This document shows, piece after piece, positions 12,286 through 25,180 of a stretch of 64,000 bases of DNA (position 1 is its first letter; each line of letters starts with the position of its first letter). The notes below the pieces were generated by a model. That model was given only the letters and a program-made list of their open reading frames with translations. It made no database searches and was not told the DNA's origin. The translations under genes were made by a program, and so were the position numbers. The DNA comes from Hymenoscyphus infarciens (lineage: Eukaryota; Ascomycota; Leotiomycetes; Helotiales; Helotiaceae), in NCBI GenBank assembly GCA_001414345.1, contig LLCB01000163.1:62001-126000 (forward strand). The letters are read 5' to 3'.

Positions 12286-13554
12286 GTAGTATAGAATTTA
12301 AAGTATAAGTTAAGACTAAACTATTTGATTATAATTAAAGTAGCTAATATAATACTTTATTTATTAGAATATTTTATCTACTTTAATATATATATTAGTA
12401 GTATTAATAGAGTTATTAACATATATCTTATCCTAGATAGAACCTTATATTTACTATTACTAAGTTAATAGTAGATATAAGATTATAGAATTATAAGAGA
12501 TTATAAGAATAGGAAATATTAGATTAAGATAAAGGAAAGTAAATATAAGGAGCTTAAGAATACTATTCTAACTAAGAGAATCGAAGTCTCTTAAGTAGTT
12601 ACTAATCTAAACGTTTTATATAGTAAATTATCTATAGCTAGAAAAATCGTTTATATATATAAAGTAGAAATTTAAGATATAGTATAATATATCTATAATA
12701 TAACTATATAGGTGTTAGCCTAAGTTACTAAAGAATATATTAAGAAAGTAGATTCTAAGAATAAAGAAATAGTTAATTAGATATTTAAAGAATTATAAAA
12801 TAAGATTAAATAAGAATATAAAGATAGAAATAAACTTCTAGAAGCTAATACTCTAGCTAGCGTCGATTTACTAATAATTAGATAATTTATAATAATAAGA
12901 CTATAGTTTAGTTTAAAAGCTAACTATAAGTAGAAAGCCTAGTCTCTACTTATAAAGATAAAGTCTAGCTAGAAAGAGAAGGATTAGAGAGAAAAGTATT
13001 AGAACCTAGAATATAATTATCTATTAAGGTATAATATTTTAAAGAAAGGCATAGGAATTTAGTCCTCTTATAAGATATCTTAGAATAATTAGAAAACTAA
13101 GATAAAATACTTTTAATATAATTATTATTAAATAATTAGTAGTTAATAGATATATAAGAGAAGGTAGAGAGTTACCTTATAAATCCTATTAAAATAGCTT
13201 TAAATTAATCTTAGCTATATAATAGAAAGAGGAGAATAAGAGTTAAGAAGAGAATAGAAGAGTTAAGGTCTTAGTAGAAGGTATAACTATCTATTACTAT
13301 AATACTAAAATCTATATAAAATAAGAAATTAGATAGTAGAGAAGAGAAATAGATTAGCTTAAATATAATAGAAGTTAAAAGTATACTTCTATCTATATCT
13401 AGATTACTAGAATCTAAACCTATATATATATATCTATAAAAGAAGAGGAGATAGTTAGGTATTACTATAGCTTTTAATAAAGATAACCTTTCTTATTATT
13501 CTAGTATTAAACTATTATAAAGTAAATTAAGTAGTTAGTAGAGAAGTTAGAGAT

Positions 13555-13904
13555 TGTAACGGCACGAAATACACACAACTACAGTAGAGGCATATGGGAG
13601 TGCGTATGGTAGAATGACGTATGTAGATACTAGGCTCTGATACGGAAGAAAACAATAACTGGCCTTTTCTGACTCTAGGAGTAGGCTGCTATATATAAGA
13701 GGTTTCGGACGATATAAAAGGGGTACGAAACCGAACAACGACATACGTCGGCTAATATAAAAGCCCGAACCTACGAAGTACGTCCGAAAGTCCGGACAGA
13801 CGTAACCTTCCTAAATTAGACAATGTAAAACAACAACTACCGAAAGCTAATATGTACGGCATATGCCACGTAATATCGGCTATACAGGACGGCATGCCGT
13901 CACA
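13555..13904 (-). repeat. 3' LTR of element A (little mutated)
   Basis: 350 bp, the best preserved copy of this LTR family in the window. It contains a TATATAAGAGG box and a TATAAAAGGGG stretch that could be promoter elements. Confidence 0.9.
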
Positions 13905-14743
13905 TCCCCCTCCCTTGAAAAAGACTCGTCCCGAGTCTTCTCTCTCTTGTCGTTCAGGGCTGAATCGGGATGGTGTAAGTGTTGCATTTGTCGTATTTGT
14001 TGATTTTGTCGTAAGCGAGAAGGTAGATCAGGGTCTGAATCGTAGCTGACCCAGGTTCGAAGATGCTTTGTTTAGTTGAAATTTGTCGTAAGCGAGATGT
14101 CGAGATGTCGGTTTTGAATCGTAACCGACCCAATTCGTAGATGCTTGCAAAATAGAGGCTTCGTTTCCAATCCTTCAATATCAAAGCAAGCATTCGCGTC
14201 CGCTAAAAGACTGTGGTCCGATCCTGTCCGGCAGGTCGTAAAAAGCTCAAAGTTCGAAGTAAAGTCAGAAAAAAAGTTCAAAAAGTTCAAAAGTTCGGAG
14301 TAAAGTCAGAAAAAAAGTTCAAAAAGTTCAAAAGTTCGGAGTAAAATCAGAAAAAGTTCAAAGCAGAGACAGAGGCGAATTCAGAGTGAAGTCGGAGGTC
14401 GTTTGGTTGAGAGGCAGTGATAACTCAGTTAAGAGCTTACTTCGAGAGCGTACCGATTCGCATCCGATTCGAATTCTCCGATTCGAATTTATTAAAAGAG
14501 TGTAGGTTCGTCCGAACTGATGTCGGCGGGGACTCAGAGTGAAGTCGGAAACGAAAAGTCGATAATGTCGTAGACAGTGATAACTCAGCTAAGAGGTCAC
14601 TATCCTTTTGAGAGCGTACCGATTCGTATCCGATTCAAAGAATTTAATGAAAAAGAACTTCTGGCCCGGCTAGAAGTGAAAAGAAAGTAATAAAAGTAAG
14701 AAAGAATGTAAAGACTGTAAGACTCTGATCAGAGTCGGTGGAG

Positions 14744-15080
14744 TTTCGGCTGGTCAAAGGATTTTGTTGCCGAATGTTATCAGAGTTTCGCTGTCCGAAG
14801 TTCGGGACAACAAAAGGAGTAGTTTCGGCTGGTCAAATGCGAAGTTGTTGCCGAAGGTTATCAAAGTTTCGCTGTCTAAAGTTCAAGACAACAAAAGGGG
14901 TAGGGTTTCGGCTAGTCAAAACAAAAGAGTTGTTGCCGAATGTTATCAAAGTTTAAAAAAATGCTGTCCGAAGTTCCGAAGACAACAAAAGGGGTGGTTC
15001 GGCTGGTCAAATGAACTTGATGCCGAAGTTGTCAAAGTTGAAGTTGTTATCCGACGTTTAGGACAACAAAAGGAGTAGTT
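14744..15080. repeat. Four-copy tandem repeat inside element A
   Basis: Imperfect units of about 79-91 bp begin at about 14744, 14823, 14905 and 14996. Each starts TTTCGGCTGGTCAAA (the last is slightly truncated), carries GTTGTTGCCGAA, and ends near ACAACAAAAGG. A related unit recurs in element B at 30,160-30,260. It is not an intact coding repeat. Confidence 0.85.
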
Positions 15081-16269
15081 TCAGGTACGACATTTATCGG
15101 TACTGTCGTATGAACTGTGTTGCTCAGGCCCGTAGGCCGCCTCGTTCCCTTTAGGGTACTTAAGGACTTATTCATCTTCCGATTTCGGAAAAAGAGTTGC
15201 TGTCAGATCGTGGGGAGTTTAGAGCTAAATCGGATAAGGAGGGAGGGGTGTTTTAAACTGAAGTGCTGATATCGACAGGCGTGGTCGTTTCTGAATATTC
15301 AGTGCTTCTGTGTCTCTCCTTATCCAGGGTTGTAATTCCAGCGTCTCTTAAGTGCAGTAGACGCGTTTCAGAGCTGAGGTATGTGTCCCACATATAGAAG
15401 AAGCGTTCCGATTCTGGTATCTCCCCGAGTATGGCTGTACTCGAAAAGCGACCTTTTGAAGTCGGCAAAAGTTTCTTCAGCGTAATCTTGTTCTTAATTC
15501 CACTTCCATCTCTTTTAACCTTTGTACCGGCGGGGACTCGGTCCGTAACCGCAGTCTTTTTAAATGTTCGCTGGTAGAGGTTTAAGAAAAAAGCTTAGAG
15601 TAGAGTCGGATGATGTTTGGTTAGGATTAATAAAGATAGCGATAACTCAGCTAAGAGCTCGTTTCTAAGTTTTGTCCTGATGGAAAGCGTATTTCGACTG
15701 ATTCGTATCCGATTCGAGATTCGAGATTCGAGAGTTGGGAAGTGGTAGGAAGGCATCAGGGGCAGCGGTGTCCCTTAAGCGAAAGAGGTCTGAATTGGGG
15801 CTTAAAAAGCAAAGGAGGGTCGAATGAGGGTCGGATCGGTGAGGGTTCGGAGGCGGAGTGTTTTTTTGAGTTGTTGACTTTGTAGTTCGCTTATGATTAT
15901 GTCTATCTCGTCTAACTGATCGTTTTGTCCTTTATTTTTATACTACTATCTCGTCTGTATATTGTCTGTATTTGAGAAGTCTCGCTTATCGTTTTGTCGA
16001 GAACTTCTAGGTCTTAGTATACGGTTATAGATCAGAGAGGGTTTAGAGGGTCTTTTGAAAAGGGGTATAGCCCTAGAAGGGGTTGTTGCTCAACGCTATT
16101 TAGTAGAACTAGGTTCGATATTTCGAAGATATTGATAGGGGGTATGTTAAAAGGCATTAGAGGCAGCTACCCGTGGCCGAAAAGGGTAATTAGGGCTTTA
16201 AAGCAGGAGAGGGTTCGATCGAAGGTTCAAAAGAGGATCGGATCAGGGAGGGTTCGGAGTAGCGATTTG

Positions 16270-16518
16270 TTAACTTTGAATGTCGCTTATCTGTCTTTCT
16301 AGCTCGGCTAGCCGATTCCTTGTTTCTTGATTCTCTGCTTCTAAAGCTTGTACAACCGACCGTATCTGGTCCGCATTTGAGAAGTCCTGCTGGTCTCTTC
16401 GACTGTTGTTTTAGGATCTTTTAGATCTTGGTGTGCGGGTGCTATTCGGGCGGCTTTTAGAAAGGGGGGTGGCTCTAGAAGGTTGTTCAACGCCTTGTGG
16501 CGGAACTAGGTTCGACAT
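16270..16518 (-). pseudogene. Gag-like N-terminal fragment of element A
   Basis: From ATG 16518 the minus strand reads MSNLVPPQGVEQPSR, meets one in-frame TAA (probably a former CAA), then continues in the same frame into a clear coiled-coil (VVQALEAENQETRNRLAELE) up to TAA at 16270-16272. A disordered start followed by a coiled-coil is usual for Gag of fungal LTR elements. No capsid or zinc-knuckle domain follows, consistent with a deleted, non-autonomous element. A similar ATG occurs in element B near 31,060. Confidence 0.55.
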
Positions 16519-16531
16519 CTTCGTCGATTTA

Positions 16532-16547
16532 GGGGGGGGGGGGGGGG
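16532..16547. repeat. Poly-G run of 16 bases
   Basis: Homopolymer just outside the gag-like start of element A. The equivalent place in element B (about 31,069-31,078) is only GGGGGAGGGGG, so the run expanded in A or is a sequencing artefact. Confidence 0.9.
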
Positions 16548-16871
16548 TGTAAGGTTAGATTCAGAAGCCTTCTAGATAACTATTATAAGTCGACTTATTT
16601 ACTAAACCTAGAGTTATTAAGACTCTCGGGAACACTTAGCGTATTCTAATCCCTTAACGTATACTAAAACATGATTTTTACTAGCTATCTATATAGATAC
16701 TAAACCCTAGTGTTACTAGCTATCTAGGTAGTCTCTGATTACCCGGCTATTTAAGAATACTATTGTAATATTCTAAATTAAGAGCGAATCAACTTCTAAA
16801 TAAAGAGTAGCAACAAGCTTAAAGGAGATATTATTAAGGCTATTACTAGCGAAGAAGAGTTATTATTTTTT

Positions 16872-17221
16872 TATAATAGCACGAAATATATATAACTATA
16901 GTAGAGGCATATAGGAGTACGTATAGTAGAATAACGTATATAGATACTAGGCTCTAATATAGAAGAAAACAATAACTAGCCTTTTCTAACTCTAGGAGTA
17001 GGCTACTATATATAAGAGGTTTCAGACGATACAAAAGGGGTACGAAACCGAACAACGATATATGTCGGCTAATACAAAAGCCCGAACCTACGAAGTACGT
17101 CCAAAAGTCTAGACAGACGTAACCTTCCTAAATTAGATAATGTAAAACAACAACTACCGAAAGCTAATATATATAGCATATACCACGTAATAGCGGCTAT
17201 ATAGGACGGCATACCGTCATA
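16872..17221 (-). repeat. 5' LTR of element A (RIP-mutated copy)
   Basis: 350 bp aligned end to end with 13555-13904. Differences are almost all C-to-T or G-to-A (CACACA became TATATA near the start). Confidence 0.9.
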
Positions 17222-17949
17222 GAGATAAGTAATAAATATTAGAGTATAACTTTTAAAAGAAGCTATAATAGTAAAAAGTAAAGATTATAAGAATAGTCTA
17301 TTTATAGTTAAGTTACTAAAATAGAATTAAAGTAGTACTAAAGCATCTTATATAAAAAAAAGAGTAAGATTTAAAGAAGTAGAAAACTCTAGAATTAAGA
17401 TTAAGGTTATAGGAAATTATAACCTATCTAATAATAAAATACTAGAAGTTAGAATAGATAAAGGAATATAAATTTTAAACTCTTAGTAGACTAGGTAAGA
17501 TAAAATAGAAATATTTATAAGTTAATAAATAAATATTAAAGCTAGTACTAAAAGTCTAATATAGAGAGAGAAGGTAGATAAAGAGAAGGATATATTTAAT
17601 ATAATATATAGATTCCTTATAACTAAAAGACCTTTATAATATAAGAGAAAGTAGATAAAAGTATAAGAACTATATAAACCTAAATAAGAGAAGATTAAGA
17701 ATATTATAAATAAGATAATAGAGGATTTAGTAGATATAGAGGAAAAGAGATATACTTTATAAAAGTTATTATTTTAATAGAGAGATATCTTTATAGATAA
17801 TATTAGAAAGATATCTAAAATAGATCTAGTTAAATATAGAATTCCTATATATTATAATTATACTTTAAAGAAATTATTAATTATAAAATAGTTATTAAAG
17901 AAGATAGAATATTAAAAGAAGTTATTACTAGAACTAGTAGTAGTAAAAG

Positions 17950-18960
17950 TAATTATCTAATATAAATCTCCCTAGTTAGTAAGAATATAATTAATTCTAA
18001 AGAAAAATAATATAATAAGAATAGTATATAATTATATTCTAGTAAATAAAGCTATAATAAAATCATAGTATCTAATAAAATAATAAGAAACTATTTTATA
18101 GTAAATTATAAAGCTAGATATAAGGTATATGTTTTTATTAGATACTAGTAATAGCTATTAGGCTATAAAGCTATTTAAGAATTATTAGTATAAAATAGCG
18201 TTTTAGACTACGTTAGACTAGTATTACTACTAAGTAATAGGATAAGGACTTACTAGAGTACTAGGTACTTACTCTAAATTAAAAGATCTAGAGTACTTAG
18301 TAATACTAGAACTAAATACTAAACTAGTACTATTAGATATTAATAAGAATACTTATTTCTTATATTTTATAGATAATAACTAAGAAGGTATAAAGGACTT
18401 CTCTACTTTAATATAGTTTCTAAGAGAATACTACTTCCTAAGAGTAGTATAGGTAAAGCTTATACTAAGCTTACTTAAGACGAAATTTATAGTTACTAAA
18501 TTAAACTATCTAAGATATTAAAGGCTAGCTAAAGAGGGTTTAAGGCTAGTACTTAATAAGCTAGCTATAATTTGAGATTACGTAGTCTCTAAAAGTACTA
18601 AGAAAGTAAAACAATTCTTATTTATACTACTATTCTTAAAGGATTATATACTAAGATATATAAACCTTTTAATAATTATTAAAAGCTTAATAATATATAT
18701 TATAAAAGACTATAAATTAAGAGAAGTAGTAGAATAGTAATAGAAGGTTACTAGCTTTAAGTAGTTAGAAAAATATATATAGGCTTTTAAGAGAGTAAAA
18801 AAGGAGGTATATATAAATATTATTATAGTTAGAGATAGTAATCTATAATATTATTTAGTAACTAATATATTAGAGACTAGCTATAGAGATATTCTTTTTT
18901 AACTACTTAGAAGTATAATTAAAATAGAAGCTAAGTTTATAAAACTAGCTAAAATGAATA
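17950..18960 (+). pseudogene. Gypsy reverse transcriptase / RNase H relic of element C
   Basis: The frame is broken by RIP stops but follows Gypsy RT order: a YKVYVF stretch, then the catalytic box YFIDNN at 18363-18380 (normally Y/FxDD, second Asp now Asn), then TKFIVTKLNYLRYQ, the stretch that follows the catalytic box in Gypsy RT. Limits are approximate. It lies between insertions A and B. Confidence 0.7.
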
Positions 18961-19149
18961 TTATTATATTTATATCTTTTTAACTTATACTAATATAGTA
19001 AAAGTACTATACTACTAAGTATAAAGCTTATATAGTACTTCTAAGCTTAGAATAATTATATTATTTTATTTAAAGAATAAATATCTTAGTAAAAGTATAT
19101 ACTAATTACTCTACTTTAATAATAGTAATTTAAAGTAATAATATAAAAG

Positions 19150-19560
19150 AGTAGATTATTTACTAGTAAATAAGACTTACTAAGTATAACTTTAAAATTA
19201 TTAATATACCTAGGAAATTATTAGTAGTAGTAGATAGATTATCTAAGATTATTAAGTACTTAGCTTATTAATATCTAGTAGGATTTAAAGAATTTACTCT
19301 TCTAGCTATAGTATTAGAAATTATAAATAGAGAAGTAGAGATAGATAGAACTTTAAGACCTAAATTAATTTATAATAATATCTAAGAATAAATTTAAAAA
19401 AAGAAGGAATAATAGATAAAGTAGTTTATTCTATAGTATACTAATACTCTAGAATATAAAATTATAAGTACTATATTATATATAAGAATCTTAACTAAAT
19501 TATTTAAGAAAGTTACTAGAAAGTAAGCTATAAATTTAATAATATTAGAAGAGAATAAAC
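19150..19560 (+). pseudogene. Integrase core relic of element C
   Basis: The frame at 19224-19247 reads VVVDRLSK, the hallmark of the Gypsy integrase core (VVVDRLTK around the first catalytic Asp), and continues IIKYLAY then LVGFKEFTLLAI. TAA/TAG stops interrupt it throughout. Integrase lying after reverse transcriptase places element C in the Gypsy rather than the Copia group. Confidence 0.65.
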
Positions 19561-20557
19561 TATTATACTTAAAATTAGTATTTTAAGAACGAGCTAGGAA
19601 ACTAGCGTTCTATATTATACTAGAGTAGATAGTAGTAGTACTTTAGTAATTATATAATTCTTATAAGTACTTTATAGAAAAACTTATACTAAGAAGAACT
19701 ATTAGAAGATTCTAGTAGCTTACTAGAACTAAGGATATTACTATATACTATTATTTATATCTAAATTACTAATTCTTAGAACCTCTTAAGCTAATAAAAG
19801 GACTTCTACTAATCTTATATTTATAACTATAGGATTTAGTAGAATTTAATTATATTAGTCTTATTTTACTAGTAGTAAAGTTAAGAGTAAGATTCATATT
19901 ATTAATAGTTAATTATATAATAAGATAAGCGACTTTTAAACTATAATAAGCTATAATATTAGTAAACACGTTATATAGTTTTTAATAATAGGTAGTAAGA
20001 CTATTTAAGTAGTTAAGAGTAGCTTATAGTAATAATAGTAGTTATTTTACTAGAGAGGTATTTCTTATAGAGTTAGCTAAGAATAGAGTATACTAATACT
20101 TTATACTTATATTATACTCTTAATCTATAAAGTTAGTAGAAGTATATATAAAGATGTTTCTAGAAGCTTTAAGAGTAGAATTATAAGCCTTATTAGTAAA
20201 GATATTCTAGTAGAATAAGTATTATATAAGAATTAAAGTAGTATTATAGTTAAGAGATATATATATTTATAGATTTACCTTAGCCTAACTTATACTTAGA
20301 GAAAACTCTTAAGTTTTAGTATTTAACTAACTAGTAGAAACTTAGCTATAGATAGTATTAGTAAAAGTAGTAGTATATGAGGAAGGAATCAAGTTACTTA
20401 TTATAATAACTATAGGCTAGTTAGTAGAAGAAGCGCTTAAAAAAAGGCTTACTATATTAGATAAAATATAAGAATTAGTAAATTAAAGATAGTTAGTAGA
20501 GTAGGCTAAGATAGTAGAGGTAGTAGTAATATAGAACCTTTTATTAAAACTTAGTAA

Positions 20558-20870
20558 TATAACGGCACGAAATATATATAACTATAAAAGAGGTATATAG
20601 GAGTGCGTTTAGTAGAATAACATACGTAGATACTAGGCTCTGATATAGAAGAAAAGGAAAAACTATCCCTCTTCTACTCTAGGAGTAGGCTACTATATAT
20701 AAGAGGTTCGGACTATATAAAAGGGTCCGAAACCGACTAACGTTATACGTCGGCTAATACAAAAGCCCGAACCTACGTAACCTTCCTAAAACAGACAATA
20801 TAAGACAACAACTGCCGAAACCTTATATGTGGCAGGTACTCCCAGCTATCCAGGATGGCATGCCATCACA
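20558..20870 (-). repeat. 3' LTR of element B
   Basis: 313 bp, starting with a RIP-altered TATAACGGCA and ending TGCCATCACA. The right half is little mutated. Confidence 0.9.
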
Positions 20871-21867
20871 TCCCTCTCCCTTAAAAAAAGACTCGTCCTC
20901 GAGTCTATCTATCTCTTGTCGTTCAGGGTCGAATCGGGATGGTATAAGTGTTGCAACATTTGTCGTATTCGTTAATTTGTCGTAAGCGAGAAGGTTAGGG
21001 TCTAAATCGTAGCTAACCCGAGTTCGTAGATGCTTTATTTATTTGAAATTGTCGTAAGCGAGACGGTTGTCGAGATGTCGATTTTGGCTCCGAATCGTAA
21101 CCGACCCAATTCGTAGATGCTTGCAAAAAAGAGAGACTTCGTTCCAATCCTTCTATATCAAAGCAAGCATTCGCGTTCGCTAAAAGAGTGTGGTCCGATC
21201 CGCCTAGCAGGTCGGAGAAAATTCAAAGTAAAATCAGAAAAAGTTCAAAGTAGAGTCGGAGGCGAACATCGAGAGGTAACGTTGTAGGTGACAGTGATAA
21301 CTCATTTAAGAGCTCACTTCGAGAGCGTACCGATTCGCATCCGAGTCGAATTCGAATGAAAGAAAGTAAGAAAGAATGTAAGACTCTGTACCCGAGTCGG
21401 TGGGGTTTCGGCTGGTACGGCATCCCGTATGTACCAAAAGTCGGAAACGACTAAATCGCAAATCGTAAATCGTAAATCGTAAAGTGTTACTTTTTAAAGT
21501 ATAATATTATTTAATTTAAGTTCTCTCTCCCTCCCCTCCTTCTCCCCTCTCTCCCCCTCTCTATATTAAGACTAGTAGTCTTAACTATAGTAACTAATTA
21601 AAGGATAAAGAGAGAGAACGAGTATTACGTATATAGTAGTAACATTGCCTCCTCGCTATCGATCCCTATTACCTAACTCTTATATCGTATAATTCCTATT
21701 ATTTTGAAATAAATAAGAGAGAAAGAGAAAGAAGGGAAGAGGGAAGAGAGGAAGAGGGAAGAGAGGAAGAGAGATAGGGGGAAGAGTGAGAGGAATGTTT
21801 ACTCTAAACTTCTCTTACCTACGCTAGGAAAAACATTCCCCCGGAATGTTTGCTTACCCTCTTACCT

Positions 21868-21997
21868 TGTTGAAAGGATAGTATGAGTTTCAATATAATT
21901 GTATTGCTTGAGTAATTCTAGAGGGGAATTACTCTCTACTTATATATAAGAGGGTTTAGGAAGACCTACATCACGTGATAGGTATAGATATTTAATA
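21868..21997 (-). repeat. 3' LTR of Copia element E
   Basis: 130 bp. The inner end is RIP-mutated (GATATTTAATA instead of GATGTTCAACA). Confidence 0.92.
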
Positions 21998-24559
21998 CTC
22001 TTACTCGATCTAAATACTCCTAGATTATAATACTAATATACTTTAATAAACCTTTAGCTAAAAAAACCTTTAAAGAATAAAAAGCTAGGGAAGAATATAT
22101 AAGTAAGAAGACTAATCAGAGTCTTTTAAGAAGTTGATTTAAGGTATTAACTTTGTCCTCTCCTTCTATATCTATAGTATATACTAAGACGCCTCTTATA
22201 GTTAAGTTACTTAGTGTGGTATCTTCTCTTATACTTATATTATTTGTATAGTTGTAGTTATTTAAGATATAGTAGAAATCTGTTAGCTAGTCTAGTCGAT
22301 TCTTAATATACTCTCTTAAATATATAAGAAGTCGCTTATGCTTTATGTCTTTATCTTATTCTTTAGACGTGTTAGTACTAGGCTTAACTTTAACTTTAAT
22401 CGATTAATTAATACTAAGTAGATACTTAGTATTATTAGTTTTAATACGCCTTTATATACTAGTAAAACGTTTAATTAAAAGTCCTCTATACTTAGCGTAT
22501 ACGATGTTAGTAGGCCTTATTAGTAAGGGTTGGAGTAGTATCTAAAAGGCTTCTTTAGAGAGTATAGCGGATACCTGGTATAGTGGGGGTGGTAGAGTAT
22601 TAAGACGATAGTGTTTTAGAGACGGCTTAATTTTAGAACTTTATATAGTAGGTGGTGATGTGTCTTTTATAAGTTCTACTACTTCTACTGCTTCTATAGT
22701 TTCTACTACTCTTATAGGTTCTACTACTCCTACTACTTCTATAGCTTCTATAGCTTCTACTACTCTTACTACTTTTACAGTTTTCACAGCTTCTATTATA
22801 TCTATAGGTTCTATATCCTTGTCTTTAATATTGTCTAAATTAGTACTCTTATACCTAGAGTACTTATTAGAAGCCTATTTACTCTTAGAGTCGTTTTAGG
22901 CTAGGTTTACTAGAATAGGTTTTCTTCCTTTTAAGAGCTTCTAAGAATAGAGATTAATAACTTTATTTATTAGTGCCTTAATAGAGAGAGTATAGTTATA
23001 AGAGTTAATTTAAGTACTAAGAGTAACCTATTTAAAACTAGTAGCTTTAAGATAACTAGGACTCTAAAGCTACTATTTAAGATAGTCCTAGTTACTAGCA
23101 AGGTCCTAAATAAAGTAACTCAAGATAGCTAGACATCTCTTAACTAGGCTAGTATTACCTCCTCTGCTAATCTATATATTAAGGTTTCTTATACCTCTAT
23201 CTTTTTATAGATAGTTAATAAATTTCCTTTATATACTAAGTAGACTTATAAAAGGGATAATATTAGTATCTTAATACTCGACTTTAGTATTAGTGTCTAG
23301 AATAAGAAGTTGTAGACCTATAAAGAGTTTTCGTTTAATAACTATAACCTAGGTATGTTATAGTATAGTAAGGTATTATAGCCGATTTATTTTAACCTAG
23401 GTTTCTGTCTAAGTAACTATAAGTATAATAATTATGTCTTAGGACTTAATTTAGTCTAGACTAAAGATATATAAGAAGTATTTAAATAAGAGGTAGTATT
23501 TATTTATATTATCTTACTAGTTTACTTTTTCCTGCTTTATATAATAGGTGATAAGGTGTTATATAATCTAGTAGGGTAAGTATACTCTATTATAGATACT
23601 ATTAATTTTAGATAGGTAATACTAGATATTATAACTAGTAGAGTTAGTCTTTAGACTTCTAGGTAATAGGAGTTTTAGGTATTAAGTATTAATATCTACG
23701 AAGTTAAAGAAGAGTTCTTTTAAGAGAGTGACAGCTTTTAACTTCTTAAGAGTTATACTAGGGACGTTTTTAGTATTTAATATTTTTTAAGTAGAATAAG
23801 TGTTTAAAAAAGGATAATTTATAGATAATAGAGAGAGTTTAATTATAAGATATTTAAGTGTTAGGTATATATAGGTAGTTAGTATAGTAGCTAGAGCGCT
23901 AGGTAGCCGACTACGTAATACGAATCGTTAGTCTTAGTAATATAATCTCCCCTTATAATTTATACTATATAGTCGTATAACTTTTAAAAACTATAATAAA
24001 AAACGTTTTTTAAGTACTAGATCTATTTTTTAGTATTTAAAGGTGTAATAGTATAAGTATAAAGAGTATATTATATAATCTTCTTTTATTTTCTTTAAAG
24101 TATTAGATATGGCTCTATAGTATTTTTAAGTAAGTGTGAGGTAATAGCGATACCTTACTAAGCTTTTAAACATCTCTCTTCTTAATACTTATTAAGAATT
24201 AGAACTTCTTAAAAGCATTCCTAGGAAGGGGTTTTATAAGTCTATCTACTACTTACTCTTTTATACTAATAAACATAAGGTTTATATGTTCTTTGGCTTA
24301 TGCTTCTCTAACCTTAGTGTCTTAGGTAGCGATATACTTAGTGTAGTTATAGTAGATAGGGTTTTTTATAAGTATTATAGCCTCTTAATTATTATAGAGG
24401 ATTACTATAGCAACTCTTAGTTTGGTCTCTAGGATAAGCTAGTCTAAGAGACGTTGTAGTTAAATAGCTTTGTTTATAGTATTTATCTCCTCTTTAAGCT
24501 CTGCTTTGTATAAGGATAGTAAGACTATAGCCTATCTTTTAAATAACTATAAGATAGCG

Positions 24560-24625
24560 CCGCTGTTAATATTAAAGAGGTATTCGGAAGTAGATCGTCT
24601 AGTTTCGTAGTATCTAGCTTAGTTA
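24560..24625 (-). pseudogene. Copia RNase H relic
   Basis: The minus strand reads ETRRSTSEYLFNI, matching the RRSTSGYLF signature at the end of Copia polyproteins. It lies downstream of the RT box, as expected. Confidence 0.7.
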
Positions 24626-25089
24626 GTATTTAAATAGCTTATAAGTCTCTTAAGCTTGCCTTAAAACACTAAGTTATAGCTTATAGTACTCTTAAGATAA
24701 CGTATGATTTGTTTTACCGCTGTCTAATATTTATTAGTTAAATTAGATAAGAATCTACTTATAATAGACATAGAGTAGGTAATATCTAGTCGAATGCTAA
24801 GTATAGCGTATATAAGTAAGCTTATTATAGACTAATATTAACGTTTAAAGGTCTTTGACGCCTTATAGTCTTTAAGGGCACTTATAAGATAATTATTTAC
24901 TTTTATTAGTATATAATATATCTTAGTTTTAAGTATATTAAAATTACGAAGTATCTTTTTAATATAGGCGTATTATCTTAACTAAAGAGTATGTTGCTTT
25001 CTATTATAAGTTACTATTATTCTAAGATAAAAGGCTACTAGTTTAAGATTAGACATCTTAAATCGTTAGCTAAGTACTATCTTAATTTT

Positions 25090-25180
25090 GTCGATTTCTT
25101 TTATTAAGCTATTAGTAATAAGGAGGTCGTTAACATAGGCTATAATAATAATATCTTTATAGTAGAAGACTTTAGTATCT
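25090..25180 (-). pseudogene. Copia reverse transcriptase catalytic box relic
   Basis: The minus strand at 25121-25140 reads YVNDLL, one G-to-A change from YVDDLL, the catalytic motif of Copia reverse transcriptase, followed by I, KEIDKIK and FKMSNLK as in that family. RT presumably extends to about 25,900 but cannot be followed continuously. Confidence 0.75.

Larger units (their letters stand above)
13555..17221 (-). mobile_element. Non-autonomous LTR element A, nested in C
   Basis: 3667 bp with 350-bp LTRs (13555-13904 and 16872-17221) and a perfect GAGAT duplication (13550-13554 and 17222-17226). LTR ends are inverted (TGTAACGGCA and TGCCGTCACA). A pyrimidine tract TCCCCCTCCC right of the left LTR is the polypurine tract on the other strand, so transcription runs leftward. 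The 3-kb interior has a gag-like start near its 5' end, short degenerate frames, a tandem repeat, and no pol, so it depended on another element's enzymes. Left LTR and interior up to about 16,550 are barely mutated, whereas the right LTR is heavily RIP-mutated. Confidence 0.92.

Noticed and set aside
14744..15080. Regular repeats resembling a CRISPR array
   Set aside because: Four imperfect units in direct tandem without unique spacers, inside a eukaryotic LTR element.
22660..22899. 79-codon plus-strand frame rich in Ser, Thr and Ile
   Set aside because: It is the antisense of a TCTACTACT-type low-complexity stretch inside the RIP-mutated Copia element, which reads on the minus strand.
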